Shown piece after piece: positions 1-6,302 of a stretch of 6,537 nucleotides of DNA. This DNA is from a bacterium (lineage in GTDB: Bacteria > Arandabacterota > Arandabacteria > Arandabacterales > JALGWA01): the NCBI GenBank assembly GCA_025774425.1, contig JALGWA010000080.1, positions 1 to 6,537 of the forward strand, written 5' to 3'. The number at the start of each line of letters is the position of its first letter. Position 1 is the first letter of the stretch. The notes under the pieces are model-generated. The model saw nothing but the letters and a program-made list of their open reading frames with translations, was not told where the DNA came from and did not search any database. Made by a program: the position numbers and the translations under genes.

Positions 1-613
1 CACCGCCATGTTGATCGGATACATCTCCAGGAGGGGCCGCGTGCACGAGGACGTGGCGATCGGCATCACCTTCTCGGGCACGATGGCCCTGGGCGTCACG
101 CTCATAGCCCTGTCGGGAAGGTACATGTCCAACCTCTTCTCCTACCTCTTCGGCAGCATACTCAACATCACCTCGGGCGACATCGCCTTCATGGCTCTGT
201 ACTGCCTGATTACGCTGGCCCTCATCGCGCTCTTCTTCCGGCAGCTTCTTCTGATCAGCTTCAACGAGAACATCGCGCGTGTCGCCGGCATCCGGACCGG
301 TTTCCTGCACTATCTGCTGCTCGTCCTCATCGCCATAGTGACGGTAGCTTCCATAAAGCTGGTCGGGATAATACTCGTATCCGCCCTCCTCGTACTGCCC
401 GCTGCGACCGCCCGCCAGCTGGCCGGCACCTACAGGCCGATGCTGCTGATCTCGGTCCTCGCCGGCGTCGCTTCCCTGTTGAGCGGACTCGTGCTTTCGT
501 ATAGATTCGACCTGCCGTCCGGCGCTACCATAGTTCTCTGCGGCTGCGCGCTGTTCTTCATCTGTTTCGCGCTGCCCGTCGGGCGTCGGGGAAAGCCAGC
601 AAAAGGAGGTTAG
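1..613 (+). CDS. ABC-3 family metal (Zn/Mn-type) ABC transporter permease, C-terminal part
   Basis: This is the membrane subunit of a metal-uptake ABC importer of the ZnuB/MntB (ABC-3) family, which works with a periplasmic binding protein and an ATPase. The reading frame is open to the left edge (from base 2), so the N-terminus is missing: about 203 residues remain of a family length near 260-290. Numbered from the Met at base 8, hydrophobic segments lie at about 15-37, 58-77, 100-130 (probably two helices), 144-164 and 172-190. Family hallmarks are the VAIGITFSGTMALG stretch, YLFGSIL near 46-52, NENIARVAG near 87-94, and VGIILVSALLVLPAATARQL at 119-138, the signature segment before the last helices. 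The C-terminus is short and basic. The next gene follows one base after the stop, and its Shine-Dalgarno overlaps codons here. Binding-protein and ATPase genes would be expected upstream, outside the window. The family call is firm; zinc versus manganese cannot be decided. Confidence 0.93.
   Translation, partial: TAMLIGYISRRGRVHEDVAIGITFSGTMALGVTLIALSGRYMSNLFSYLFGSILNITSGDIAFMALYCLITLALIALFFRQLLLISFNENIARVAGIRTGFLHYLLLVLIAIVTVASIKLVGIILVSALLVLPAATARQLAGTYRPMLLISVLAGVASLLSGLVLSYRFDLPSGATIVLCGCALFFICFALPVGRRGKPAKGG
601..610 (+). promoter_or_regulatory. Strong ribosome binding site embedded in the permease 3' end
   Basis: AAAAGGAGGT is a near-perfect Shine-Dalgarno. Its AGGAGG core (604-609) sits five bases before the ATG at 615 and also encodes the last Lys-Gly-Gly codons of the permease. 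It fixes the lipoprotein start and suggests that ribosomes finishing the permease re-initiate on the next gene. Confidence 0.9.
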
Positions 614-614
614 C

Positions 615-2042
615 ATGCCGAGGAGACTCCTGGTCATCTTGCTGCTCTCGGCGGTGGCGTGCGGGGGCGGAGGGCAGAAACCGGCTGTCCCGGGAGGGTC
701 CATCTCCACGACCCGCGCGCCGACCGGGGACCATTCGCAGGTCGTGCTCTACGCCAGGCTGATGCACGAGATCGAGCCGGGAATCCTGTGGAAAGTGCGG
801 AAGATCTCGCTTCGGAGCGCCGACGGTTCACAGGCGGACCTCGCGACCGGGAACCTGGTCATCGACACGGACCGCCTCGGGGAGCGGCAGCGGCTCATCG
901 AGGTCGCGGATGTGCCGCCGGGGAACTATGCCGGCGTCACCTTCTTCACCGAGGGCGCCGAGGTCAAGCCGGCCGGCACGCCGATGTCCGTCGAGACCAA
1001 CATACTGACGGTGGAGCACCCGTTCTCCACGACCCCGGGGGCTTCGAAGACGCTGCTGCTCGTGTTGAGCCACCCGCCGGTCGCCGGGGAGGCCGAGCCC
1101 GTCTTCAAGCCGGCCATAGAGATAGAGGACGAGGACCCGAGGCCGACCTCCAGGGTCGTCTACGTCGCCAATGAGAACTCGGCCAATGTCTCCGTCATCG
1201 ACAAGGCCGTCAAGCGCGTCGTCTACAACGTCTACCTCGGGGCGAGGCCGAGTGCGGTCGGAGCCGACAACCGCAGGGGCCGGCTGTACGCGGCCGACAG
1301 GCGGACGGGCTCGGTGTACGAGATGGACATGGCCAGCAATCACCTGGTCAATGTGGCCGAGCTCGATTTCGTCGACGAGCCGGCCGACGTGCTGCCCGTC
1401 CCGGAGAAGGACATCATCATCGTCGTCAACCACGGGACCGATACGGTCCACCTGCTCGATTCATTCAACCTGCGGCCCGTGGCGACCATAGACGTGGGCC
1501 GGCGGCCCACAAAGGCCATGTACTCGAAAGTCTGGGAGCGGGCCTTCATAATCAACAGCCAGCACGGGACGATCTCCGTCCTCGACCTCGAAACCACGCC
1601 GACGGCCCCCGATACGACCATTCAGGTGGAGCTCAACCCGTCGGGCATGGCGATCAACGAGGCCGACGACTGGCTCTACGTTTCCAACGAGGGCACCACC
1701 GACATCACGGTCATCAGGATCGAGACCCTCGCCGTGGAGAGATCCCTCATGGTGGGGACGGGCGTGACGGACATCGCGTTCGATCCCTTCGGGAGGAGAC
1801 TCTACCTCGCCTTCGGGTACACCCACGAGGTCAAGTGCGTCGATCCCTACAACGGAATCGAGGTTTTCACGGTGGAGGTGCCGGGCGCACCGACCGAGCT
1901 CATGTTCGATCCGGACGAGAAGAAGCTCTATGCCCTCCTGCCGGAGGCCAACGGGGTCGCCGTCATCGATCCAGCCATGAGGAGCCTCGAGACCGTCATC
2001 GAGACCGGGGAGAAGCCCTCGGGCATGGCCCTCCGCCTCTAG
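615..2042 (+). CDS. YVTN-type beta-propeller lipoprotein with DUF4382-like N-terminal domain
   Basis: This is a predicted exported, lipid-anchored protein of 475 residues. Residues 1-15 form a lipoprotein signal (MPRRLLVILLLSAVA) ending in a lipobox-like AVAC, with Cys16 as the lipidation site, followed by a Gly-rich linker. Residues about 40-170 form a beta-rich domain that resembles DUF4382 of bacterial lipoproteins (a VPPGNYAGVTFF segment at 100-111); this match is tentative. From 180 to 475 there are seven repeats of roughly 42 residues, starting near 180, 222, 266, 308, 352, 394 and 436. Each has a [RK]-x-[LV]-Y-V-x-N-type strand and a V-x-V-[IL]-D strand, as expected for a seven-bladed propeller. 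Such domains usually bind partners or ligands and need not be enzymes. Tight coupling to the metal permease suggests a role at the cell surface in the same uptake system, but that is inference. The start is fixed by the strong ribosome binding site. The stop codon runs directly into the junction repeat. Confidence 0.88.
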   Translation: MPRRLLVILLLSAVACGGGGQKPAVPGGSISTTRAPTGDHSQVVLYARLMHEIEPGILWKVRKISLRSADGSQADLATGNLVIDTDRLGERQRLIEVADVPPGNYAGVTFFTEGAEVKPAGTPMSVETNILTVEHPFSTTPGASKTLLLVLSHPPVAGEAEPVFKPAIEIEDEDPRPTSRVVYVANENSANVSVIDKAVKRVVYNVYLGARPSAVGADNRRGRLYAADRRTGSVYEMDMASNHLVNVAELDFVDEPADVLPVPEKDIIIVVNHGTDTVHLLDSFNLRPVATIDVGRRPTKAMYSKVWERAFIINSQHGTISVLDLETTPTAPDTTIQVELNPSGMAINEADDWLYVSNEGTTDITVIRIETLAVERSLMVGTGVTDIAFDPFGRRLYLAFGYTHEVKCVDPYNGIEVFTVEVPGAPTELMFDPDEKKLYALLPEANGVAVIDPAMRSLETVIETGEKPSGMALRL

Positions 2043-2111
2043 GGGTCAGAGCTCAAAATGCACAGGGGTCAGACCCCTGTGCATCCGTGGGGTCAGAGCT
2101 CAAAATGCACA
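2042..2111. repeat. Tandem GGGGTCAG repeat cluster with exact 23-nt direct repeats
   Basis: The gap between the converging operons contains three tandem modules beginning at 2042, 2065 and 2089, each starting GGGGTCAG. Modules one (2042-2064) and three (2089-2111) are identical over 23 nt: they begin GGGGTCAGAGCTC, contain a run of four A, and end ATGCACA. The middle module continues differently, with ACCCCTGTGCAT, which is complementary to the end of module one plus its own start. The arrangement of direct and inverted copies resembles REP/BIME-type extragenic palindromes that are mobilised by REP-associated Y1 transposases. I recall GGGGTCAGACCCC-like palindromes as recurrent in environmental bacteria, but this was not searched. 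The first copy begins at the last base of the lipoprotein stop codon. The remaining gap, 2112-2135, shows nothing recognisable. Confidence 0.8.
2058..2084 (-). terminator. 27-nt near-perfect palindrome, possible weak terminator of the minus-strand operon
   Basis: The left arm ATGCACAGGGGTC (2058-2070) and right arm GACCCCTGTGCAT (2072-2084) are exact complements around one central base. A realistic RNA hairpin would have 12 pairs and a three-base loop. On the minus strand the stem is followed by TTTGAG, a run of three to four T when the stem-end T is counted, about 50 bases after the amidohydrolase stop. Intrinsic termination in that direction is therefore possible but weak. On the plus strand no T run follows. 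The palindrome is certain; the terminator role is inference. Confidence 0.45.
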
Positions 2112-2135
2112 ATCGACCGGTGGCGCCCGGCGGCC

Positions 2136-3491
2136 CTAGGCCGATATCATGCGCCTGGCCGCCGCATCGGCCTTCTCTGTGATCTCCTCCTCGTCCACAA
2201 GGGTCAGCCGGCCGTCCCTGACCACCACCCTGCCGTTCACTATGGAGAAGTCGACGGCGTGACCGCCCCCGCAGAACACCACCGACGCAACGTAGTCGTG
2301 AAGAGCGCCGGCATGCGAGATGTCGCCCACGTCGATCCCGATCACGTCGGCCGCCTTGCCTTCCGCTATCACGCCGATGTCGTCGCGCCCGAGCAGCGAT
2401 GCGCCCCCGCGCGTGGCCAGCTCGAGCGCCTGCCGGGCCGTGATGGCCCCTGCGCCGCCGGTGAGCCGGTGAAGCAGGAAACAGTTCCTCACCTCGGCCA
2501 GCATGTCGGACGAATCGTTGCTCGCGCTGCCGTCGACGCCGAGGCCCACACGGATCCCCATGTCGATCATCTCGGGAACCCGCGCCGTGCCCGAGCCCAG
2601 GCGCATGTTCGAGGTCGGGCAATGGCATATGCCCGTACCGCTCGCCCTCAGCACCTCGAGCTCCCCGTCATCGAAGTGTATGCCGTGGGCGTACCAGACG
2701 TCCCGGCCGAGCCAGCCGCAGTCCTTCATGAGATCGAGGGGCCGCATCCCGTATACCTGGAGGCAATACTCCTCTTCATCCCTGGTCTCGGCGATGTGGG
2801 TGTGAAGCATGACGCCCGTCCTCGTCGCAAGCTCTCTCGTCTTGACGAGGAGATCCCTGGTCACCGAAAAGGGCGAGCACGGGCCCAGCGCGATCCTGAC
2901 CATCGCCCCGAACCCGGGATCGTGGTATTCCCGGATGAGACGTTCGCAGTCCTCGAGGATCTCTTCCTCGGTCTGCACCACCTCGTCCGGCGGAAGCCCG
3001 CCCCGACTCTTTCCCAGCGACATGCTGCCCCGTGTCGGCTGGAATCTCATGCCGGCAGCCGAGGCGGCCTCGATCTCCACATCGATGAACCTGCCGCTCG
3101 TCCCCGCCGGGAACACATAGAGCTGGTCGGTCGAAGTCGTGCAGCCCGTTTTCAGAAGCTCGCCGCATGCAACCAGCGTGCTCCAGTGGACGGCATCCTC
3201 GTCCAGATGTCTCCAGATCCCGTACAGCGTGGTCAGCCACTTGAAGAGAGACTCGTTCTGCACCGCCGGCACGCAGCGCTGCAGCGTCTGGTAGAAGTGA
3301 TGGTGCGCGTTCACGAGACCCGGCAGGACCACGTGCCTGCTGCAGTCGATCGTATCGACCGCGCCGGCCTCCTGCGGGACTTCGAGATCCCTCCCGATGC
3401 GCGCTATGCGGTTTCCCTCTATGAGAACGTCTACGCCGGACTCCTCGCCCGCGCCCGTATAGAGGGCGCAGATGCCCTTGAGCAGAATCAC
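2136..3491 (-). CDS. 8-oxoguanine deaminase-like amidohydrolase (COG0402 / hydroxydechloroatrazine ethylaminohydrolase-like)
   Basis: This is a cytosolic zinc hydrolase of the amidohydrolase superfamily, 451 residues and full family length. By remembered similarity it closely matches the 8-oxoguanine deaminase group (Pseudomonas PA0142 type), which converts 8-oxoguanine to urate and ammonia. Shared blocks include VVLPGLVNAHHHFYQTLQR (54-72), FKWLTTLY (83-90), TRGSMSLG (153-160) with GGLPP (164-168), CSPFSVT (205-211), HTHIAET (230-236), AHGIHF (268-273), GICHCPTSNMRL (287-298) and GLGVDGSASND (316-326). By family alignment H63, H65, H232 and D320 are metal ligands, with E235 and H269 in proton transfer. 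The start is GTG at 3491: it overlaps the molybdenum-subunit stop by four bases (GTGA) and has GGGAGG seven bases upstream. An ATG-initiated form is not available nearby. It is the last gene of the operon. Related enzymes act on isoxanthopterin, guanine or triazines, so the exact substrate remains open. Confidence 0.9.
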   Translation of the reverse strand: MILLKGICALYTGAGEESGVDVLIEGNRIARIGRDLEVPQEAGAVDTIDCSRHVVLPGLVNAHHHFYQTLQRCVPAVQNESLFKWLTTLYGIWRHLDEDAVHWSTLVACGELLKTGCTTSTDQLYVFPAGTSGRFIDVEIEAASAAGMRFQPTRGSMSLGKSRGGLPPDEVVQTEEEILEDCERLIREYHDPGFGAMVRIALGPCSPFSVTRDLLVKTRELATRTGVMLHTHIAETRDEEEYCLQVYGMRPLDLMKDCGWLGRDVWYAHGIHFDDGELEVLRASGTGICHCPTSNMRLGSGTARVPEMIDMGIRVGLGVDGSASNDSSDMLAEVRNCFLLHRLTGGAGAITARQALELATRGGASLLGRDDIGVIAEGKAADVIGIDVGDISHAGALHDYVASVVFCGGGHAVDFSIVNGRVVVRDGRLTLVDEEEITEKADAAARRMISA

Positions 3492-5833
3492 AGGCCGGCC
3501 TCCCTGAGGGCCGCGAGCACCCGCTCGGGCGTCATGGGCAATTCCCTCAGCCGGACCCCGGTCGCGTTGAACACCGCATTGGCGATCGCCGGCGCTATGG
3601 GATCCATCCCGACCTCGCCGACGCTCTTGACGCCGAAAGGCCCGGACGGCTCCACGGTCTCGACTATGAAGGCCTTGATGTCGGGAAGATCGAGCGAACT
3701 TGCGATCTTGTAGTCGAGAAGCGAGGCATTGAGCATCCTCCCCTCCGCCGAGAAGAGCATCTCCTCCGTCAGGGCATAGCCGATCCCCATGGCCACCGAG
3801 CCCACTATCTGACCCTCGACGAGGTCGGGGTTGATCGCCCGGCCGACGTCCACGGCGCTCGCTATGTCGGTAACGCGCACCATGCCCGTGTCGAGATCGA
3901 CTTCGACCTCCGCGAAACACGCGCCGAAGGGCGGCGGGCAGTCCAGATTGAGGAAGGACGCGGTCTCCGAGATCTGCTGCTTGGATTCGCCGTAGAAGGA
4001 CTTGAGCGCGACGTCCCTGATGTCCAGCGAACGTCCGTCGGGCGTCCGGAACTTGCCGCCTTCGAATACAAGCGATTCCGCCGCGACGCCGGCCAGGTCC
4101 GCCGCGACCAGCCTGAGCTTCTCGCGCACCTTCTCGGCGGCGCGCACCACCGCCGTCCCCGACACATAGGTTGTGCTCGACGCGTAGGCGCCGACATCGA
4201 AGGGCGTAAAGTCGGTGTCCGAAGAGTACACCACGACATCGTCCAGGGAGACACCGAGCACTTCGGCCGCCATCTGGCCGAGTATGGTATCGCTGCCCGT
4301 CCCGAGGTCGGTGGCCCCGATGAGCAGGTTGAAAGACCCGTCCTCGTTCACCTTGACCGTCGCCCCGGCCATGTCGTCGCCGGGGATGCCCGTCCCGTGC
4401 ATGCAGAGCGCGAATCCGACCCCCCGCCTCGTCCGCGTGAAGGGCCCGGCGCCGCTCCCCGCGCCCGGCGGCTCCTTCCCGCCGACGGCCCCGCCGGCGA
4501 GCCTGATGCACTCTTCGATGCCGCAGGTCCTTATCTCCCGCTCGAACCCTTCCTTGCCCTCGCCGAGCTTCACCGCGATGGGGTCGACGTCGCCCGCGCG
4601 GACGAGGTTCCTGCGCTTGAACTCGAGCGGGTCCATTCCCATCTCGCGCGCTACCTCGTCCATGTGGCATTCCATGGCGAAGTAGCCCTGCGGAGCGCCG
4701 TAGCCGCGGAACGCCCCCGCGACGGGAAGGTTGGTGTACACCGCCTCGGCGACATACCGCATCGCCCTCGCCCGGTAAAGCGGCAGCGACTTGCTGCCCG
4801 TATTGGACGGCACCGTGAGGCCGTGACTCCCGTAAGAGCCCGTATTGGCGATCACCCGCATCTCGTTGGCCGTGATCGTGCCGTCCTTCATCACACCCGT
4901 CCTGCACGTGAGCTTCATGGGATGGCGCGGACGCGTACCGTAGAACTCCTCCTCGCGGCTGAGTTCCATGAGAACGGGCTTCCCGGTCCTCAGCGCGATA
5001 TGCCCGCACAGGTCCTCCAGGATGACCTCCTGCTTGACGCCGAAGGCGCCGCCGATCCTGGGCTTGATGACCCTGACGCGCGAAATCGGCACGTCGTTCA
5101 CGCGCGCGACGATTCTCCTCACGTGGAAGGGCACCTGCGTCGCCGTTATGATGACCAGCCTGCCCGATTCGTCCAGGTAGGCGTATGTCACGTGGGGCTC
5201 CATGGGAACCTGCTGTTCGTATTGGCTGAAGTAGGTGTGCTCGAAAACGAAGTCGGCCTTCCCGAGCTCGGCGTCGACGTCACCGACTTCGGCGTATATG
5301 CTCGCCGCGATGTTACGCGACGCCTCGTGTATCCCGGTCGCGTCGGGCTCATCGTGAATCACGGGCGCGCCCTCCCTCATGGCGGCTTCGGGGTCGTACA
5401 CCGCCGGCAGGATCTCGTATTCGACCCTGACCAGGCGCGCGGCGCGCTCGGCCGTGAGCCGGTCGCGGGCGACGACGACCGCCACCCGGTCGCCGACGAA
5501 CCTCACCTTGCTGTCGAGCATGAAGGTGTCGTATGGCGAGGGTTCCGGGTAGTTCTGGCCGGCGGTCGTGAACGGGATGCGCGGAACATCCTCGTGCGTG
5601 AGCACGAGCTCGACGCCGGGCACTGCAAGGGCTTCCGTCCGGTCGATCTTCTTCAACCGGGCATGGGCGTGAGGGCTCCGCACTATCTTGGCGAAGAGGG
5701 CGTCCTCCCCGGCGAAGTCCTTGGTGTACCTCGCCTCGCCGAGGACGATCGACCTGCCGTCGACCTTGGGCAGGCGCTTGGAGACGACCCTGAAGTCCGC
5801 GCCGGCCATCACCGTGACCCCCTCATGCTTCAT
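3488..5833 (-). CDS. Xanthine dehydrogenase-family molybdopterin-binding subunit (XdhA-like)
   Basis: This is the large catalytic subunit of a three-subunit molybdenum hydroxylase, 781 residues, which binds the Mo-pterin cofactor and hydroxylates a purine-like heterocycle or related substrate. The N-terminal a/b-hammerhead domain spans roughly 20-140 (LGEARYTKDF at 31-40, SPHAHARLK at 53-61, VGDRVAVVVA at 113-122). The Mo-binding domains follow. IGGAFGVKQE (260-269) and AFRGYGAPQ (374-382, Arg376 matching the substrate-binding Arg of bovine enzyme) lie at the active site. GATDLGTGSDTILGQ (506-520) and GAYASSTTYVSGTAV (548-562) contact cofactor. GVKSVGE (734-740) carries the catalytic Glu740. 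Gln268 sits where bovine xanthine oxidase has Glu802; bacterial XdhA-type proteins share this change, as I recall. A Gly/Pro-rich linker spans about 447-465. The ATG at 5833 overlaps the iron-sulfur gene by 11 bases. An in-frame ATG at 5809 has its own GAGGGGG site, so the protein may be 773 residues. Confidence 0.93.
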   Translation of the reverse strand: MKHEGVTVMAGADFRVVSKRLPKVDGRSIVLGEARYTKDFAGEDALFAKIVRSPHAHARLKKIDRTEALAVPGVELVLTHEDVPRIPFTTAGQNYPEPSPYDTFMLDSKVRFVGDRVAVVVARDRLTAERAARLVRVEYEILPAVYDPEAAMREGAPVIHDEPDATGIHEASRNIAASIYAEVGDVDAELGKADFVFEHTYFSQYEQQVPMEPHVTYAYLDESGRLVIITATQVPFHVRRIVARVNDVPISRVRVIKPRIGGAFGVKQEVILEDLCGHIALRTGKPVLMELSREEEFYGTRPRHPMKLTCRTGVMKDGTITANEMRVIANTGSYGSHGLTVPSNTGSKSLPLYRARAMRYVAEAVYTNLPVAGAFRGYGAPQGYFAMECHMDEVAREMGMDPLEFKRRNLVRAGDVDPIAVKLGEGKEGFEREIRTCGIEECIRLAGGAVGGKEPPGAGSGAGPFTRTRRGVGFALCMHGTGIPGDDMAGATVKVNEDGSFNLLIGATDLGTGSDTILGQMAAEVLGVSLDDVVVYSSDTDFTPFDVGAYASSTTYVSGTAVVRAAEKVREKLRLVAADLAGVAAESLVFEGGKFRTPDGRSLDIRDVALKSFYGESKQQISETASFLNLDCPPPFGACFAEVEVDLDTGMVRVTDIASAVDVGRAINPDLVEGQIVGSVAMGIGYALTEEMLFSAEGRMLNASLLDYKIASSLDLPDIKAFIVETVEPSGPFGVKSVGEVGMDPIAPAIANAVFNATGVRLRELPMTPERVLAALREAGL
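3499..3504 (-). promoter_or_regulatory. Ribosome binding site for the GTG-initiated amidohydrolase
   Basis: On the minus strand, GGGAGG lies seven bases before the GTG at 3491-3489, inside the last codons of the molybdenum subunit. With the four-base stop/start overlap, it supports GTG as the start and translational coupling. The open frame that continues far upstream is only a shadow of the preceding gene. Confidence 0.8.
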
Positions 5834-5848
5834 CCCCCGCCCTCCCCC
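5818..5848 (-). promoter_or_regulatory. Two competing ribosome binding sites for the molybdenum subunit
   Basis: On the minus strand, GGGGGAGGG (5848-5840) precedes the ATG at 5833 by six bases, and GAGGGGG (5824-5818) precedes the in-frame ATG at 5809 by eight. Both spacings are good. The upstream start would overlap the iron-sulfur gene by 11 bases; the downstream one would leave a 13-base gap after its stop and drop eight residues (MKHEGVTV) that are not obviously part of the fold. Confidence 0.6.
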
Positions 5849-6302
5849 GCATCTTCTCGGCCGCCAGCGAGACGGCCTCCACGATCTTCACGTAGCCAGA
5901 GCAGCGGCACGTGTTCCCCGCGAGCGCCTCCCTGATCTCCTCCCGCGTGGGATCGGGGTTCCGGCGGAGAAGGGCCACCGCCGTCAGGATCATGCCGGGT
6001 GAACAGAAGCCGCACTGGGGAGCGTTGACCTCCAGGAAGGCCTCCTGCACGGGGTGGAGCCGGCCGTCCCGCGCGAGCCCTTCGAGCGTGGTTATCGACG
6101 ACCCGTCCGCCTGCGCGGCCAGCATGATGCAGGAAGCCACAGGCCGGCCGTCCAGCAGAACCGTGCAGCCCCCGCATGTACCCGTGTAGCAACCGTCCTT
6201 GACGCTCTTGAACCCGAGCCGCCTCAGCACCTCCACGAGCGTCTCCCCCGCCGACGCTTCGACGTCGAGGTCCCTTCCGTTCACCGTGATCCTAATTCTC
6301 AA
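5823..6302 (-). CDS. [2Fe-2S] iron-sulfur subunit of xanthine dehydrogenase-family enzyme
   Basis: This is the small electron-transfer subunit, 159 residues, which passes electrons from the molybdenum centre to FAD. The N-terminal plant-ferredoxin-like domain binds one cluster through Cys38, Cys43, Cys46 and Cys58 (GCYTGTCGGCTV, then SC). The C-terminal four-helix domain binds the second through Cys97, Cys100, Cys132 and Cys134 (QCGFCSPGM and NTCRCSGY). All eight ligands are present. The start appears to be TTG at 6302, overlapping the FAD-subunit stop by 11 bases. It gives the family-typical first strand (RIRITVNGRDLDV), and a stop lies two codons upstream. The alternative GTG at 6284 would remove most of that strand, although an AGGA lies five bases before it. 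The gene sits between the FAD and molybdenum subunit genes, and the set evidently forms one enzyme. Confidence 0.95.
   Translation of the reverse strand: MRIRITVNGRDLDVEASAGETLVEVLRRLGFKSVKDGCYTGTCGGCTVLLDGRPVASCIMLAAQADGSSITTLEGLARDGRLHPVQEAFLEVNAPQCGFCSPGMILTAVALLRRNPDPTREEIREALAGNTCRCSGYVKIVEAVSLAAEKMRGRAGDEA

Noticed and set aside
828..1451. Minus-strand open frame of 207 codons within the lipoprotein gene.
   Set aside because: Its Asp/Val/Arg-rich sequence is the complement of Asp-, Val- and Ile-coding codons of the propeller; it has no ribosome binding site or family match.
2042..2111. CRISPR array based on two 23-nt repeats with a 24-nt insert.
   Set aside because: The insert shares GGGGTCAG with the repeats and is partly their inverted copy, so it is not a spacer. 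There are only two exact copies, no leader and no cas gene.
2043..2135. A tRNA, small RNA gene or small protein gene in the junction gap.
   Set aside because: Apart from the repeat cluster there is no cloverleaf pattern, no promoter-like pair and no open frame with a ribosome binding site.
2131..2143. Short hairpin CGGCC-CTA-GGCCG at the amidohydrolase stop codon as a terminator.
   Set aside because: The stem is five pairs only, it contains the stop codon and no T run follows on the minus strand; such a stem is expected by chance in GC-rich DNA.
2058..3713. Long plus-strand open frame (551 codons) antisense to the amidohydrolase.
   Set aside because: It is a mirror of a GC-rich gene: the composition is rich in Arg, His and Pro, there is no domain, and it begins within the junction palindrome. 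The opposite strand encodes a clear enzyme.
3492..5009. Extension of the amidohydrolase reading frame upstream by about 500 codons, giving an apparent 957-residue protein.
   Set aside because: It lies in another frame of the molybdenum subunit gene on the same strand, is Arg/Gly/Ala-rich with no recognisable domain, and the GTG at 3491 has a ribosome binding site and the family N-terminus.
4397..5935. Plus-strand open frame of 512 codons antisense to the molybdenum and iron-sulfur subunit genes.
   Set aside because: It crosses the boundary of two real genes on the other strand, has no recognisable family and shows typical shadow composition.
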